64,000 bases of DNA. It comes from RHKX01 sp046330285 (GTDB lineage Bacteria > Actinomycetota > Thermoleophilia > Solirubrobacterales > 70-9). Under the pieces are notes generated by a model. The model saw only the letters and a program-made list of their open reading frames with translations. It did not search any database and was not told where the DNA came from. This document shows, in pieces, positions 1 to 7,966 of this stretch. Location: positions 62,001 through 126,000 of the forward strand of contig JAXLSX010000004.1 in the NCBI GenBank assembly GCA_046330285.1. The letters are read 5' to 3'. The translations under genes were made by a program, and so were the position numbers. Position 1 is the first letter of the stretch. Every line of letters starts with the position of its first letter.

Positions 1-1
1 C

Positions 2-283
2 CAGCTCCTCTGGAAGGTCGAGCTGCCGCTCGCTCTGCCGGAGATCATCGCCGGCGTCCGGATCGCCACCGTCTCGACGGTCGCGATCGCGACCCTGGCG
101 ATCTTCGCCGGCGCCGGCGGCCTCGGCGAGATCCTCTACAACGAGGGCATCCAGCGCGGCGTGTTCAAGACGAACATCGTCTTCGGCAGCATCCTCGCGG
201 TCGGGCTGGCGATCGCCTTCGACGGCCTGCTCGTACTCGTCCAGCGCTACGCGGCCCCGTGGCGGAAGGTCAGGGCGCTGTGA
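2..283 (+). CDS. Osmoprotectant ABC transporter permease, C-terminal part
   Basis: The gene is cut by the left edge of the window; 93 C-terminal residues remain. It is a membrane permease subunit of an ABC importer for compatible solutes such as glycine betaine, choline or carnitine. The visible part has the post-EAA-loop sequence LPLALPEIIAGVRIATV, a Gly-rich turn (AGAGGLGEI) and a last hydrophobic helix (GSILAVGLAIAFDGLLVLV), typical of OpuCB/ProW-type permeases. Its stop overlaps the GTG of the next permease by GTGA, so the two are translationally coupled. The binding lipoprotein follows, giving permease-permease-binding protein. The ATPase is presumably upstream, outside the window. Substrate specificity is inferred from the binding protein. 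Confidence 0.85.
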   Translation, partial: QLLWKVELPLALPEIIAGVRIATVSTVAIATLAIFAGAGGLGEILYNEGIQRGVFKTNIVFGSILAVGLAIAFDGLLVLVQRYAAPWRKVRAL

Positions 284-1017
284 GCGCCGCCTTCGGGATC
301 CCGGCCTTCCTCGGCTCGTTCGGCGGGGCGTTCGACTTCATCTTCAGCCAGCGGGAGTCCGTCCAGGCGGGCGAACCGATCGGCGGCCTCGACCAGATCT
401 GGGAGCTGCTTGCCAACCAGATGCTGATCAGCATCCTTGCGCTGCTGCTGGCGATCGCGATCGCGCTCCCGATCGGGCTCTGGCTCGGCCATCGCGGCGT
501 CGGCGAGTTCGCGGCGGTCGCGATCGGCAACGCCGGGCGGGCGATCCCCGAGCTCGCCCTGATCGCGCTGATGGTCGCCTTCATCGGCACGGGCGTCCTC
601 AACGTGACGATCGCCGTCACGGTCCTCGGAATCCCGCCGATCCTCACCAACGCATTCGTCGGCATGCGCCAGGTCGACCGCGGAGCCGTCGACGCGGCCC
701 GCGGGATGGGGATGACCGAGCTCGAGATCATCCGCCGGGTCGAGCTGCCGCTCGCGATCCCGACCATCATGGGCGGCGTCCGGACCGCCTCGGTCAACAT
801 CATCGCCACCGCGACGATCGGCTCGATCGCGGGCGTGAAGACGCTCGGCGACCTGATCCTCGGCCAGGCGACCTACGGCGAGGAGGGTGTGATCGCGGGC
901 GCGATCGTCGTCGCCCTGCTGGCCCTCACCTTCGAGCTCATACTCGCCGCCATCCAGCGGACGCTGACCCCGCGGGGGCTCGCGCTTCAACGCGCCGCCG
1001 CCCGGGCAAGTGCATAG
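280..1017 (+). CDS. Osmoprotectant ABC transporter permease (OpuCB/OpuCD type)
   Basis: This is a second integral-membrane permease of the same importer, 245 residues from the GTG at 280, which overlaps the previous stop and has GGAAGG about 10 bases upstream. A GTG at 259 is the alternative start. The sequence has about five to six hydrophobic segments. The cytoplasmic EAA-type loop, which contacts the ATPase, lies near 'DAARGMGMTELEIIRRVELPLAIPTIMGGVRTA', and the segment after it aligns with the partial first permease. Presumably it forms a heterodimer with that permease. The substrate-binding lipoprotein gene starts 58 bases downstream. The family call is firm; the exact solute is not. Confidence 0.9.
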   Translation: MSAAFGIPAFLGSFGGAFDFIFSQRESVQAGEPIGGLDQIWELLANQMLISILALLLAIAIALPIGLWLGHRGVGEFAAVAIGNAGRAIPELALIALMVAFIGTGVLNVTIAVTVLGIPPILTNAFVGMRQVDRGAVDAARGMGMTELEIIRRVELPLAIPTIMGGVRTASVNIIATATIGSIAGVKTLGDLILGQATYGEEGVIAGAIVVALLALTFELILAAIQRTLTPRGLALQRAAARASA

Positions 1018-1075
1018 GATCGTCGTCGAGCCGCGGAGGGGCCGCGGCCAAACCACACGGGAGGAACCCAGACCA

Positions 1076-2065
1076 ATGTCCAGCAAGACCCGCCTTCGCG
1101 GAGTCCTCGCACTGCTCTGTCTGCTCGTCGCGGCCGTCGCGCTCGCGGCGTGCGGATCCGACGATGGGACGTCGACGGAGGCGGACTCGACCGCCGCGAG
1201 CAGCGACAACCTGATCCAGGACAACCCGGACAACAACGGGGTCCAGCTGACGATCGGCTCGAAGAACTTCACCGAGCAGTTCATCCTCGGCGAGATCTAC
1301 GCGCAGGCGCTCGAGGCGGCCGGATACGACGTCTCGACCGACCTCAACCTGGGTTCCGAGCAGGTCGCCCTGAAGGCGCTCCAGAACGGCGAGATCAGCG
1401 GCTATCCCGAGTACACCTCGACCGCGCTGACCTCGTTCTTCGACACCGCGCCGGAGGACGTGCCGGCCGACGCGCAGGAGGCCGTCGATCAGACGCAGGA
1501 CCAGTTCGGCGATCTCGGCCTCGAGGCGTTCGCGCCGACGCCGTTCGCCGACGCCAACGCTGTCGGGTTGCTGCAGACGACCGCCGACGAGCTCGGGGCG
1601 ACCAAGATCTCCGACCTCGAGGGCCAGTCCGAGGATCTGACGCTCGCCGGCTCGCCGGAGTGCCGTCAGCGGATCGACTGCCTCGCCGGTCTCGAGAAGT
1701 ACTACGGCCTGCAGTTCGGCAAGTTCACCCCGGTCGACATCGGCCTCCGGTACGAGGTCCTCGACAAGGGCGACGCCGACCTGTCGATCCTGTTCACGAG
1801 CGACGCGCAGCTGTTCGTCGACAGCGACAAGTACACGCTGCTCGAGGACGACAAGGGCGTCCTGCCGGCGGGCAACGTGATCTTCATCTCCGACCAGAAG
1901 GTCGTCGATGAGGCCGGGCCCGACTACCAGGCCACGATCGAGAAGGTCCAGGAGGGCCTGACGCTCGAGGTCATGCAGGAGCTCAACGCCCGCGTCGACG
2001 TCGACAAGGAGAAGCCCGAGGACGTCGCAGCCGAGTACCTCCAGGAGGCCGGCTACACCGAGTAG
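1076..2065 (+). CDS. Osmoprotectant-binding lipoprotein (OpuCC/ProX-like)
   Basis: This is a 329-residue extracytoplasmic substrate-binding lipoprotein of the ABC importer. The ATG at 1076 was chosen over upstream in-frame starts because GGGAGGAA lies at 1059-1066 and it puts a lipoprotein signal peptide at the N-terminus (basic residues, hydrophobic stretch, lipobox LAAC at about 20-23). A low-complexity Ser/Thr/Asp linker follows. The mature domain opens with LTIGSKNFTEQFILGEIYAQ, the hallmark of quaternary-amine-binding proteins (OpuAC-like fold), and later has YPEYTSTALTSFF. It ends the operon and is followed by a long GC-rich hairpin. The ligand is most likely glycine betaine, choline or carnitine. 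Confidence 0.9.
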   Translation: MSSKTRLRGVLALLCLLVAAVALAACGSDDGTSTEADSTAASSDNLIQDNPDNNGVQLTIGSKNFTEQFILGEIYAQALEAAGYDVSTDLNLGSEQVALKALQNGEISGYPEYTSTALTSFFDTAPEDVPADAQEAVDQTQDQFGDLGLEAFAPTPFADANAVGLLQTTADELGATKISDLEGQSEDLTLAGSPECRQRIDCLAGLEKYYGLQFGKFTPVDIGLRYEVLDKGDADLSILFTSDAQLFVDSDKYTLLEDDKGVLPAGNVIFISDQKVVDEAGPDYQATIEKVQEGLTLEVMQELNARVDVDKEKPEDVAAEYLQEAGYTE

Positions 2066-2073
2066 ACGACCGC

Positions 2074-2119
2074 GGCGAGTGGGCGGCGGGACCCGGGGCG
2101 CCGGGCCCGCCGCCTCGCC
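2074..2119 (+). terminator. Long GC-rich hairpin after the osmoprotectant operon
   Basis: The arms GGCGGCGGG (2082-2090) and CCCGCCGCC (2106-2114) pair perfectly. An inner CCGGG pairing (2092-2096 with 2101-2105) follows a single bulged A, and an outer GGCGA/TCGCC pairing adds 5 bp. It begins nine bases after the stop of the binding-protein gene. There is no T-tract, as is common for actinobacterial terminators, so termination is inferred from structure and position. Confidence 0.65.
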
Positions 2120-2159
2120 GTGCCGTCGGCCTCTCGTGTTCGGATAGGCTCGCCTGCGG

Positions 2160-2651
2160 ATGGACTTCTCGAAGCTCTCGCGGTCGGAATGGCTCGGGCT
2201 CGCGGCCTCGGCTCTGCTCGTCGTCGCGGTTTTGTTCCTGCCCTGGTTCGACCTCGCCGAGGGTCCTTCGCGCGCCCCCGGCGGCGACGGGTTCCTCTGC
2301 GGCGACGGCCAGTTCACCTGCACCGGCTTCGAGACGTTCGGACTCCTCCGCTGGCTGCTGCTGGCAGCCGCGGCCGCTCCCTGGATCCTCGCCTGGATCG
2401 TCGTCCGCGGGAACAAGCTCTCGTGGCCTCCGGGCGAGCTGACGATGACCGTCGGCTTCACGGCGTTCGTCCTGATCGCCTACAACGGGATCATCGATCC
2501 CCCGGGCTCGGGCAACCAGGAGATCGGTATCACCAAGGAGATCGGCTACTACGTCGCCCTCCTCTCCGCACTCGGCATCGCGATCGCGGGGATCGGCCGG
2601 GCGATGGAAGTGAACAAGGACGCCCCCCGCAAGGCGCCCGGAACCGTCTGA
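2160..2651 (+). CDS. Small integral membrane protein of unknown function
   Basis: The product is 163 residues with about four hydrophobic segments (roughly 10-28, 60-80, 90-112 and 125-145). Between the first two is a short Pro/Gly-rich loop with two cysteines (FLCGDGQFTCTGFETF), which could form a disulfide outside the cell. It starts at the ATG at 2160 and ends 13 bases before glpX, so the two are probably co-transcribed. No family is recognised. A structural or small transport-associated role is possible, but nothing in the sequence decides it. Confidence 0.7.
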   Translation: MDFSKLSRSEWLGLAASALLVVAVLFLPWFDLAEGPSRAPGGDGFLCGDGQFTCTGFETFGLLRWLLLAAAAAPWILAWIVVRGNKLSWPPGELTMTVGFTAFVLIAYNGIIDPPGSGNQEIGITKEIGYYVALLSALGIAIAGIGRAMEVNKDAPRKAPGTV

Positions 2652-2664
2652 GAGGCTGAAACGA

Positions 2665-3681
2665 ATGGGTGTGATCTCCCAGGACAACCGTCCCGGCTCG
2701 ACGCCGGACCGCAATCTCGCCCTGGAGCTCGTCCGGGTCACCGAGGCGGCGGCGCTCGCCGCCGCCCGCTGGGTCGGCCGCGGCGACAAGGAGGCCGCCG
2801 ACGGCGCCGCCGTCGACGCCATGCGTCTGCTCATCAACACCGTCCCGATGGACGGCATCGTCGTGATCGGCGAGGGGGAGAAGGACGAGGCGCCGATGCT
2901 CTACAACGGCGAGGAGATCGGCGACGGCAGCCCGCCCCGCGTCGACATCGCCGTCGACCCGCTCGAGGGGACCCGACTCTGCGCCCAGGGCCGCCCCGGC
3001 TCGCTCGCGGTGATCGCGCTCTCGGAGCGGGGATCGATGTTCGACCCCGGGCCCTGCGTCTACATGGAGAAGCTCGCCGGCGGTCCTGAGATCGCCGATT
3101 GCCTGAGCCTCGAGGAGCCGGTCGGCGACGTCGTCAAGCGCGTCGCCGAACGCCGCGGCGTCAGCCCGACGGAAATCACGACGGTGATCCTCGATCGCGA
3201 GCGCCACGCCGAGGGCGTGCGGCAGATCCGCGAGGCCGGCAGCCGGATCCGGTTCATCACCGATGGCGATGTGTCGGCCGCCCTGCTGGCGGTCATGGAC
3301 GGAACCGGAGTCGACCTGCTCTGGGGAATCGGTGGAACGCCCGAGGGAGTCATCTCGGCGGCCGCGATCAAGTGCCTCGGCGGCCAGATGCTCGGCCGTC
3401 TCTGGCCTCGCAACGACGAGGAGAAGCAGGCCGCGATCGACGCCGGCTACGACCTCGGCCGGATCCTCGAGGTCGACGACCTCGTCGGCGGCAACGACGC
3501 CTTCTTCGCGGCCAGCGGCGTCACCGACGGCGACCTCCTCCAGGGAGTCCGCTACCACGGCGCCGGCTACGCGACGACCGAGTCGCTGGTCATGCGCTCC
3601 CGCTCGGGGACGGTGCGGCGGGTCAGCGGCCGCCACGACGGCAGCAAGTTGCGCGAGGTTACCGGCGGCCTCTACGGGTAG
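2665..3681 (+). CDS. glpX: Class II fructose-1,6-bisphosphatase
   Basis: This cytosolic enzyme removes the 1-phosphate from fructose 1,6-bisphosphate in gluconeogenesis. At 338 residues it has the usual GlpX length. Family signatures are IGEGEKDEAPML (about 68-79), which supplies metal ligands, VDPLEGT (97-103), and the later substrate-site segment GIGGTPEGVISA. The N-terminal DRNLALELVRVTEAAA is also typical. The start is the ATG at 2665, 13 bases after the membrane protein gene. Class II enzymes are the usual FBPase of actinobacteria. No other glycolytic gene is adjacent; an NAD(P)-binding protein gene follows 10 bases downstream. Confidence 0.95.
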   Translation: MGVISQDNRPGSTPDRNLALELVRVTEAAALAAARWVGRGDKEAADGAAVDAMRLLINTVPMDGIVVIGEGEKDEAPMLYNGEEIGDGSPPRVDIAVDPLEGTRLCAQGRPGSLAVIALSERGSMFDPGPCVYMEKLAGGPEIADCLSLEEPVGDVVKRVAERRGVSPTEITTVILDRERHAEGVRQIREAGSRIRFITDGDVSAALLAVMDGTGVDLLWGIGGTPEGVISAAAIKCLGGQMLGRLWPRNDEEKQAAIDAGYDLGRILEVDDLVGGNDAFFAASGVTDGDLLQGVRYHGAGYATTESLVMRSRSGTVRRVSGRHDGSKLREVTGGLYG

Positions 3682-3691
3682 CCGGTGACCC

Positions 3692-4582
3692 ATGCACCTG
3701 ATCGCCGGCGCCACCGGCTACATCGGCGGCCTCCTGGCCGCGCGCCTGGCTGAGGACGGGCGCGAGATCCGCTGCCTCGCCCGCGACCCCGACAAGGCGG
3801 CGGGCAAGCTCGACGGCCGCAGCGAGATCGTCCGCGGCGACGTCCTCGACCGCGCCAGCCTCGACGACGCCCTCGCGGGGGTCGACGTCGCCTTCTACCT
3901 CGTGCACTCGATGGGCCGCGGCGGCGACTCCGACTTCGAGGAGCGCGACCGGCGCGGGGCTCGCAACTTCGCCGCGGCGGCCGCGGCGGCCGGGGTCGAG
4001 CGGATCGTCTACCTCGGCGGCCTCGGCGACGCGACCTCGCCGCACCTGCGCTCCCGCCACGAGACGGCGGAGCTGCTCGCCTCGACCGGGGTGCCGCTCA
4101 CCTACTTCCGGGCGGCGATCGTGATCGGGTCCGGCAGCGAGTCGCTGCGGACGATCGCCTACCTGGTCCGCCGCCTGCCGGCAATGGTCACGCCGAGCTG
4201 GACGTCGACCCGGACCCAGCCGATCGCCGCGGCCGATGTGGTCGCCTACCTCGCCGCTTCGCTTGACGCCGAGGAGTCGAAGGGCCGCGAGATCGAGATC
4301 GGCGGCCGCGAGGTGACGACGTACGGCGGCCTGCTCGACGTCTGCGCCCGCGCGCAGGGGAAGCGGCCGCGGCCGCGGATCGGCGTCCCGCTGCTCTCGC
4401 CGGGCCTGAGCTCGCACTGGATCGGACTCGTGACGCCGGTCGACGCCGGCGTTGCCCGGCCCCTCGTCGAGGGGCTGACGACCGAGACCGTGGTCAACGA
4501 CCCGAGCGGGATGGAGCTGTTCGACGTCGAGCCGACGCCGCTCGAGGATGCGATGCGGACGGCCGTCGCCGAGCTCTTCTGA
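3692..4582 (+). CDS. NAD(P)H-binding atypical SDR/NmrA-like protein
   Basis: This 296-residue protein has a Rossmann fold with the nucleotide motif GATGYIGG at 6-13 (GxxGxxG) at the N-terminus. An acidic strand end (VRGDVLDRASL) and the VAFYLVHSM segment follow, as in the group of epimerase-like proteins that often carry a C-terminal DUF2867; that extra domain is absent here. There is no clear YxxxK catalytic pair at the expected spacing, so it may be a nucleotide-sensing or atypical reductase. It lies 10 bases after glpX in the same orientation, probably the last gene of that unit. Its substrate is unknown. Confidence 0.8.
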   Translation: MHLIAGATGYIGGLLAARLAEDGREIRCLARDPDKAAGKLDGRSEIVRGDVLDRASLDDALAGVDVAFYLVHSMGRGGDSDFEERDRRGARNFAAAAAAAGVERIVYLGGLGDATSPHLRSRHETAELLASTGVPLTYFRAAIVIGSGSESLRTIAYLVRRLPAMVTPSWTSTRTQPIAAADVVAYLAASLDAEESKGREIEIGGREVTTYGGLLDVCARAQGKRPRPRIGVPLLSPGLSSHWIGLVTPVDAGVARPLVEGLTTETVVNDPSGMELFDVEPTPLEDAMRTAVAELF

Positions 4583-4589
4583 GCCCGGC

Positions 4590-5489
4590 TCAGGGGAGCC
4601 AGTCGTGCTCCTCGGCCTCGGCCGGGCGCTGCGCCGGGAACTCGGCGGTCATGCCGCGGAGCGTGCCGGTGTCGTGGAGCTCGAAGCGAAGCGCGTTGAT
4701 GACCCCGCCCGCGAGCAGGCCGAGCGCGAGCGCGTAGAACCAGATCAGCGCGATCAGGACGAAGCTGACGATCCGGCCGAACTCGCCGACGGTCGAGACG
4801 TTGACGAGGTAGATCGGGAAGATCGAGTTGGCGATGCCGCCCGCGATCGCCATGAACAGGGCGCCGGGCCAGACAGCGCGCCACGGCAGATGCCCCTTCG
4901 GGACGGCCCAGTAGATCAGGCAGAGCAGCAGGAAGCTGATCGCCAGGCCGCCGGCGATCACCATCACGTTGAGCAGCCAGTCGACCCGCTCGAGGCCGAA
5001 CGGCAGGTCCTCGATGCCGGAGACGAGCAGTGACTCGAGCGCCGGGACCGCGACGCTGGCCGCGAGGAAGAAGGCGACGACCGCGAGCATGATCAGCGCG
5101 AACCGCTTCTGCGCCAGCCAGCCGCGGCACTCGACGTGGTAGATCCGGCAGAACGCGGTGTCCATCGCGCCCCAGAAGGAGGCGCCGATCCAGAGGCCGG
5201 CGACGATCGCAACGATCCCGATCTCGGTCGAGTTCGAGCGCAGCTGGTCGAGCGTCGAGCGCAGCGTCTCCTGTTCCGTCGAGGGGAAGAGCTCGCCGAG
5301 GTCGGAGAGGATCGTCGCCTGGACGTCGGGGCTCTGCAGGAGCTTGCCGGTGATGAACAGCAGCAGCAGGGCGAACGGGAACACCGACAGCATCAGGTTG
5401 TAGGCGACCATCGCCGCCATGCCGGTGATGTTCTCCTCGTAGGCGCGCCGCCAGAAGGCGGTCAGCGATCGGTTGGTGCGCTGCCTCAA
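4590..5489 (-). CDS. YihY/BrkB-family inner-membrane protein
   Basis: This 299-residue polytopic protein belongs to the YihY/BrkB (UPF0761) family. The diagnostic N-terminal segment is AYEENITGMAAMVAYNLMLSVFPFALLL, followed by the conserved 'GLWIGASFWGAMDTAFCRIYHVE' region and 'CLIYWAVPKGHLPWRAVWPGALF'. About six membrane helices are visible. The family was once linked to ribonuclease BN in error; its true function is unsettled, with roles in serum resistance or lipid and solute transport proposed. Its start overlaps the stop of the upstream basic/Ala-rich protein (ATGA). It converges with the NAD(P)-binding gene on the other strand. Confidence 0.9.
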   Translation of the reverse strand: MRQRTNRSLTAFWRRAYEENITGMAAMVAYNLMLSVFPFALLLLFITGKLLQSPDVQATILSDLGELFPSTEQETLRSTLDQLRSNSTEIGIVAIVAGLWIGASFWGAMDTAFCRIYHVECRGWLAQKRFALIMLAVVAFFLAASVAVPALESLLVSGIEDLPFGLERVDWLLNVMVIAGGLAISFLLLCLIYWAVPKGHLPWRAVWPGALFMAIAGGIANSIFPIYLVNVSTVGEFGRIVSFVLIALIWFYALALGLLAGGVINALRFELHDTGTLRGMTAEFPAQRPAEAEEHDWLP

Positions 5490-5902
5490 CGGCGCTCGAC
5501 GGCATCACGGAGGGCTGCCGCGGCACGGCCCGCGACCCGCAGCCCCAGCGAGGCCGCACCCCCCGCGATCGCGATCCCGCCGCGGGCGAGGCCCTCGAGG
5601 TCGGCGGCGGCGGAGTGCTCCGGCGGCGACTCCGTCCGTTCGCCGGCACTCGCGGCGCGCGGCGGCTTCCGGTCCCGTTGCGGCGTCCCGGTGGGCTCCG
5701 GGGCGGCCTTCGGCGCTTGTTTCGGCGCCCGCTTCGACGCGTTGTCGGCCTTCGCCTTCGCTTCGGCTCGGCGCGGGCTGCGAACCGCCGGGCGCTTCTT
5801 CGGCAGGTTGCCGAGGACCCCAGCCTGTGGGGGCGGATCGGCGTCGGCGGCCTTTCGGGGCTCGCCCGCCGTTCCCTCGCTGTCGCGCTCGGTGCCGGTC
5901 AT
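5486..5902 (-). CDS. Lys/Ala/Pro-rich protein of unknown function
   Basis: This 138-residue protein is mostly low complexity: an acidic start, then a long Lys/Arg/Ala/Pro-rich stretch (about 35-85), then a short amphipathic or hydrophobic C-terminal part (LARGGIAIAGGAASLGLRVAGRAAAALRDAVERR) that could associate with the membrane. It starts with ATG at 5902 and overlaps the BrkB-type gene by four bases, so the two are probably made together. No family is recognised. The C-terminal segment next to a membrane-protein partner suggests a peripheral membrane role, which is only an inference. Confidence 0.6.
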   Translation of the reverse strand: MTGTERDSEGTAGEPRKAADADPPPQAGVLGNLPKKRPAVRSPRRAEAKAKADNASKRAPKQAPKAAPEPTGTPQRDRKPPRAASAGERTESPPEHSAAADLEGLARGGIAIAGGAASLGLRVAGRAAAALRDAVERR

Positions 5903-6260
5903 ATGGCTATTTCACAGGGTTTGCAGGCGTCACGCGCTGCCGGACCGCAACTACCCGCATTCTCACGCGTTATTCAGGGAGTAACCGGGTATGTGATCCG
6001 GTGTAGCGGACCCTGGATCGGTGTGGTGAAGACCGCCAAATCCGGCTTGACTTCAGAAAGTAAAGTACATACAATGCCACTTCGCGGGGTTGCGCCTGAC
6101 GCCGGCGGAACATACGAACGCGGCAGATACCGGACGGCGGGTCCGAGATCTTGCAGCCGTGGCTCATGCCGAGACGATCGGCGCCCGATGAACCCATGCG
6201 GGCCCAATCAGAGCACGGACCCCGAGAACGTAAGAACAGAACGGAGCAAGAGGACGCGGA
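5903..6260 (+). promoter_or_regulatory. Intergenic region upstream of the sigma factor gene
   Basis: This 358-base gap separates the minus-strand BrkB operon from the sigma factor. It is clearly less GC-rich than its flanks between about 5905 and 6080. It holds the sigma-gene promoter at 6047-6075 and a 5' leader of roughly 180 bases. The minus-strand promoter for the 5902 gene must also lie here, but no clear boxes were seen for it. No convincing gene was found inside. Confidence 0.6.
6047..6075 (+). promoter_or_regulatory. Near-consensus housekeeping promoter for the sigma factor gene
   Basis: A -35 box TTGACT (6047-6052) and a -10 box TACAAT (6070-6075) are separated by exactly 17 bases. 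Each box has one mismatch to TTGACA/TATAAT, which is remarkable in DNA this GC-rich. Transcription would start near 6082, leaving a leader of about 180 bases before the ATG at 6261. The gene it drives encodes the housekeeping sigma factor that would read it, so autoregulation is likely. Confidence 0.8.
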
Positions 6261-7357
6261 ATGCTTGTAGCTGAGCTTCAGGAACTTGAAGAAGTAAAGA
6301 ACCTGCTGAGCAAGGGCCAGCAGGTCGGTGTGCTGACCTTCGGCGAGATCGCTTCCGCGGTCTCCGAGGTCGACGTCGACGAGGGCGACATCGAGGAGCT
6401 CTACGGGCACCTCGAGCGGTCGGGCATCGAGCTCGTCGAGGACGTCGACCCCGCCCAGACCTCCGCGCCTGAGCGCGACGACGGCAAGCGCGGCAAGCGC
6501 CGGGCGAAGACGACGATCGATCTCAAGCCCGACATGACGACCGACTCGCTGCAGCTGTTCCTCAAGGACATCGGCAAGGTCCGTCTGCTCACGGCCGCCG
6601 AGGAGGTCGAGCTGGCGAAGCGGATCGAGCGCGGCGACCTCGCGGCGAAGGAGAAGATGGTCGAGTCCAACCTGCGGCTCGTCGTCTCGATCGCCAAGAA
6701 CTACCGCAACCAGGGCCTGCCCTTCCTCGACCTGATCCAGGAGGGGACGCTCGGCCTGGTGCGCGCCGCGGAGAAGTTCGACTACCGCAAGGGCTTCAAG
6801 TTCTCGACCTACGCCACCTGGTGGATCCGCCAGGCGATCGCCCGTGCGCTCGCCGACAAGGCGCGGACCATCCGGATCCCGGTCCACGTCGTCGAGAAGC
6901 TGAACAAGATCGGCCGTGCCGAGCGGAAGCCGCTGTCACCGAGCTCGGCCGTGAGCCGACGCCGAGGATCGCCGACGTCACCGGCATCGAGCCGGACGAG
7001 GTCGATTCGATCAAGCGCTCCGCGCAGGCCCTGGTCTCGCTCGAGAAGCCGGTCGGCGACGAGGAGGAGTCCGAGTTCGGACAGTTCATCGCCGACGAGA
7101 AGGCCGAGTCGCCGTTCGACCGGGCCGCCGACCTGCTGACCAAGGAAGCGCTGCGCGAGGCCCTGGAGAACCTCTCCTACCGCGAGCGCCGCGTGCTCGA
7201 GCTTCGCTACGGGCTCGGCGGGGAGCACCCCCGCACCCTCGACGAGGTCGGGCGGACGTTCAACGTCACCCGCGAGCGCATCCGGCAGATCGAGAACCAG
7301 TCGCTGAAGAAGCTGCAGACGCTTGCCGAGGCGCAGAAGCTGCGCGAAGTCGCGTAG
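6261..7357 (+). CDS. rpoD: Primary RNA polymerase sigma factor (RpoD/SigA), apparent frameshift
   Basis: This is a housekeeping sigma-70 factor. The first frame (from the ATG at 6261) encodes a region 1.1-like domain (about residues 10-60), region 1.2 (SLQLFLKDIGKVRLLTAAEE), region 2 with FDYRKGFKFSTYATWWIRQAI, and the start of region 3. At about 6933-6937 the reading continues only in another frame (VTELGREPTPRIADVTGI), through region 3 and region 4 with its helix-turn-helix LDEVGRTFNVTRERIRQIENQSLKKL, to the stop at 7357. Adding one base at 6933-6937 (CTGTC read as CTGGTC) restores ERK-P-L-V-TELGREP and a protein of about 365 residues. A single G lost from a GG pair, or an assembly error, is the simplest explanation because the gene should be essential. 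The family's usual PTPEEIA is also one residue short. Confidence 0.9.
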
Positions 7358-7367
7358 CGCTCAAGTC

Positions 7368-7410
7368 GCCCGGCCGGCACGAGCCGGGCGCGCGGCCCCC
7401 CCGGGGCCGC
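7368..7410 (+). other. Two consecutive GC hairpins between sigma gene and 7491 gene
   Basis: Hairpin 1 pairs GCCCGGC (7368-7374) with GCCGGGC (7383-7389). Hairpin 2 pairs GCGGCCCC (7392-7399) with GGGGCCGC (7403-7410) over a CCC loop. They lie just after the sigma-factor stop. Without a T-tract they may attenuate read-through into the small downstream gene, or mark an RNA processing site. Confidence 0.5.
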
Positions 7411-7490
7411 CGGAAAAGAAGACCTCAGACCAAGGACGCGGCCGCTGCATGGCCCGGCGTCCCACGAGTACGAACGGAGCAAGAAACAGA

Positions 7491-7850
7491 ATGAGCACCG
7501 CCACCAAGACCAGACCCACCAAGAGCGACGTCGTCGAGTTCACCTGCGCGCGCTGCGAGGTGACCAGCCGCTGGACCGAGGGCCTCGGCGCCGCGACCCC
7601 GCCGAACTGGGTCAAGGAGAAGGGCCTCTACTACTGCCTCGTCTGCCGCCGTGAGCGCGCGATGGAGCAGGCCGTCGAGAAGGCCGGCGGTCAGAGCGTC
7701 AGCACCGCTGACCGCGCCAAGCTGCGCTCCGCCGCGGTCGTCGACTTCGAGATCGCCCGCGATCCCGACCGCACCGAGGGCGAGATCGCCAAGGCCGCCC
7801 GCGCTTCCATCGGCGCAGTCCGCAAAGCGAGGAAGCGCCGACCTTCCTGA
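7491..7850 (+). CDS. Small CxxC zinc-ribbon-like protein of unknown function
   Basis: This 119-residue protein starts at the ATG at 7491; a further in-frame ATG at 7449 is less likely. It has two CxxC pairs about 30 residues apart (CARC near residue 18 and CLVC near residue 48), which suggests a small zinc ribbon, followed by a basic helical C-terminus (FEIARDPDRTEGEIAKAARASIGAVRKARKRR) that resembles a helix-turn-helix. This makes a DNA- or RNA-binding role plausible. It sits between the sigma gene and a strong terminator, and its leader shares the 13-base block GAACGGAGCAAGA with the sigma leader. No named family was recognised. Confidence 0.75.
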   Translation: MSTATKTRPTKSDVVEFTCARCEVTSRWTEGLGAATPPNWVKEKGLYYCLVCRRERAMEQAVEKAGGQSVSTADRAKLRSAAVVDFEIARDPDRTEGEIAKAARASIGAVRKARKRRPS

Positions 7851-7875
7851 GGCGCGGTCTCAGGACCTTGACTTG

Positions 7876-7907
7876 AGCGGCATCCCTTCGGGGATGCCGC
7901 TCTTTTT
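7876..7907 (+). terminator. Strong intrinsic terminator
   Basis: A perfect 11-bp stem (AGCGGCATCCC with GGGATGCCGCT) is capped by a TTCG tetraloop at 7887-7890 and followed directly by CTTTTTG. It is the only textbook intrinsic terminator with a T-tract in the window, and closes the sigma-factor transcription unit. Confidence 0.95.
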
Positions 7908-7966
7908 GTTTCTTGCGTTCTCTTGCGGGGTTCAAGGCATTCGGGACCGCGCCGATATGAGGGGCG

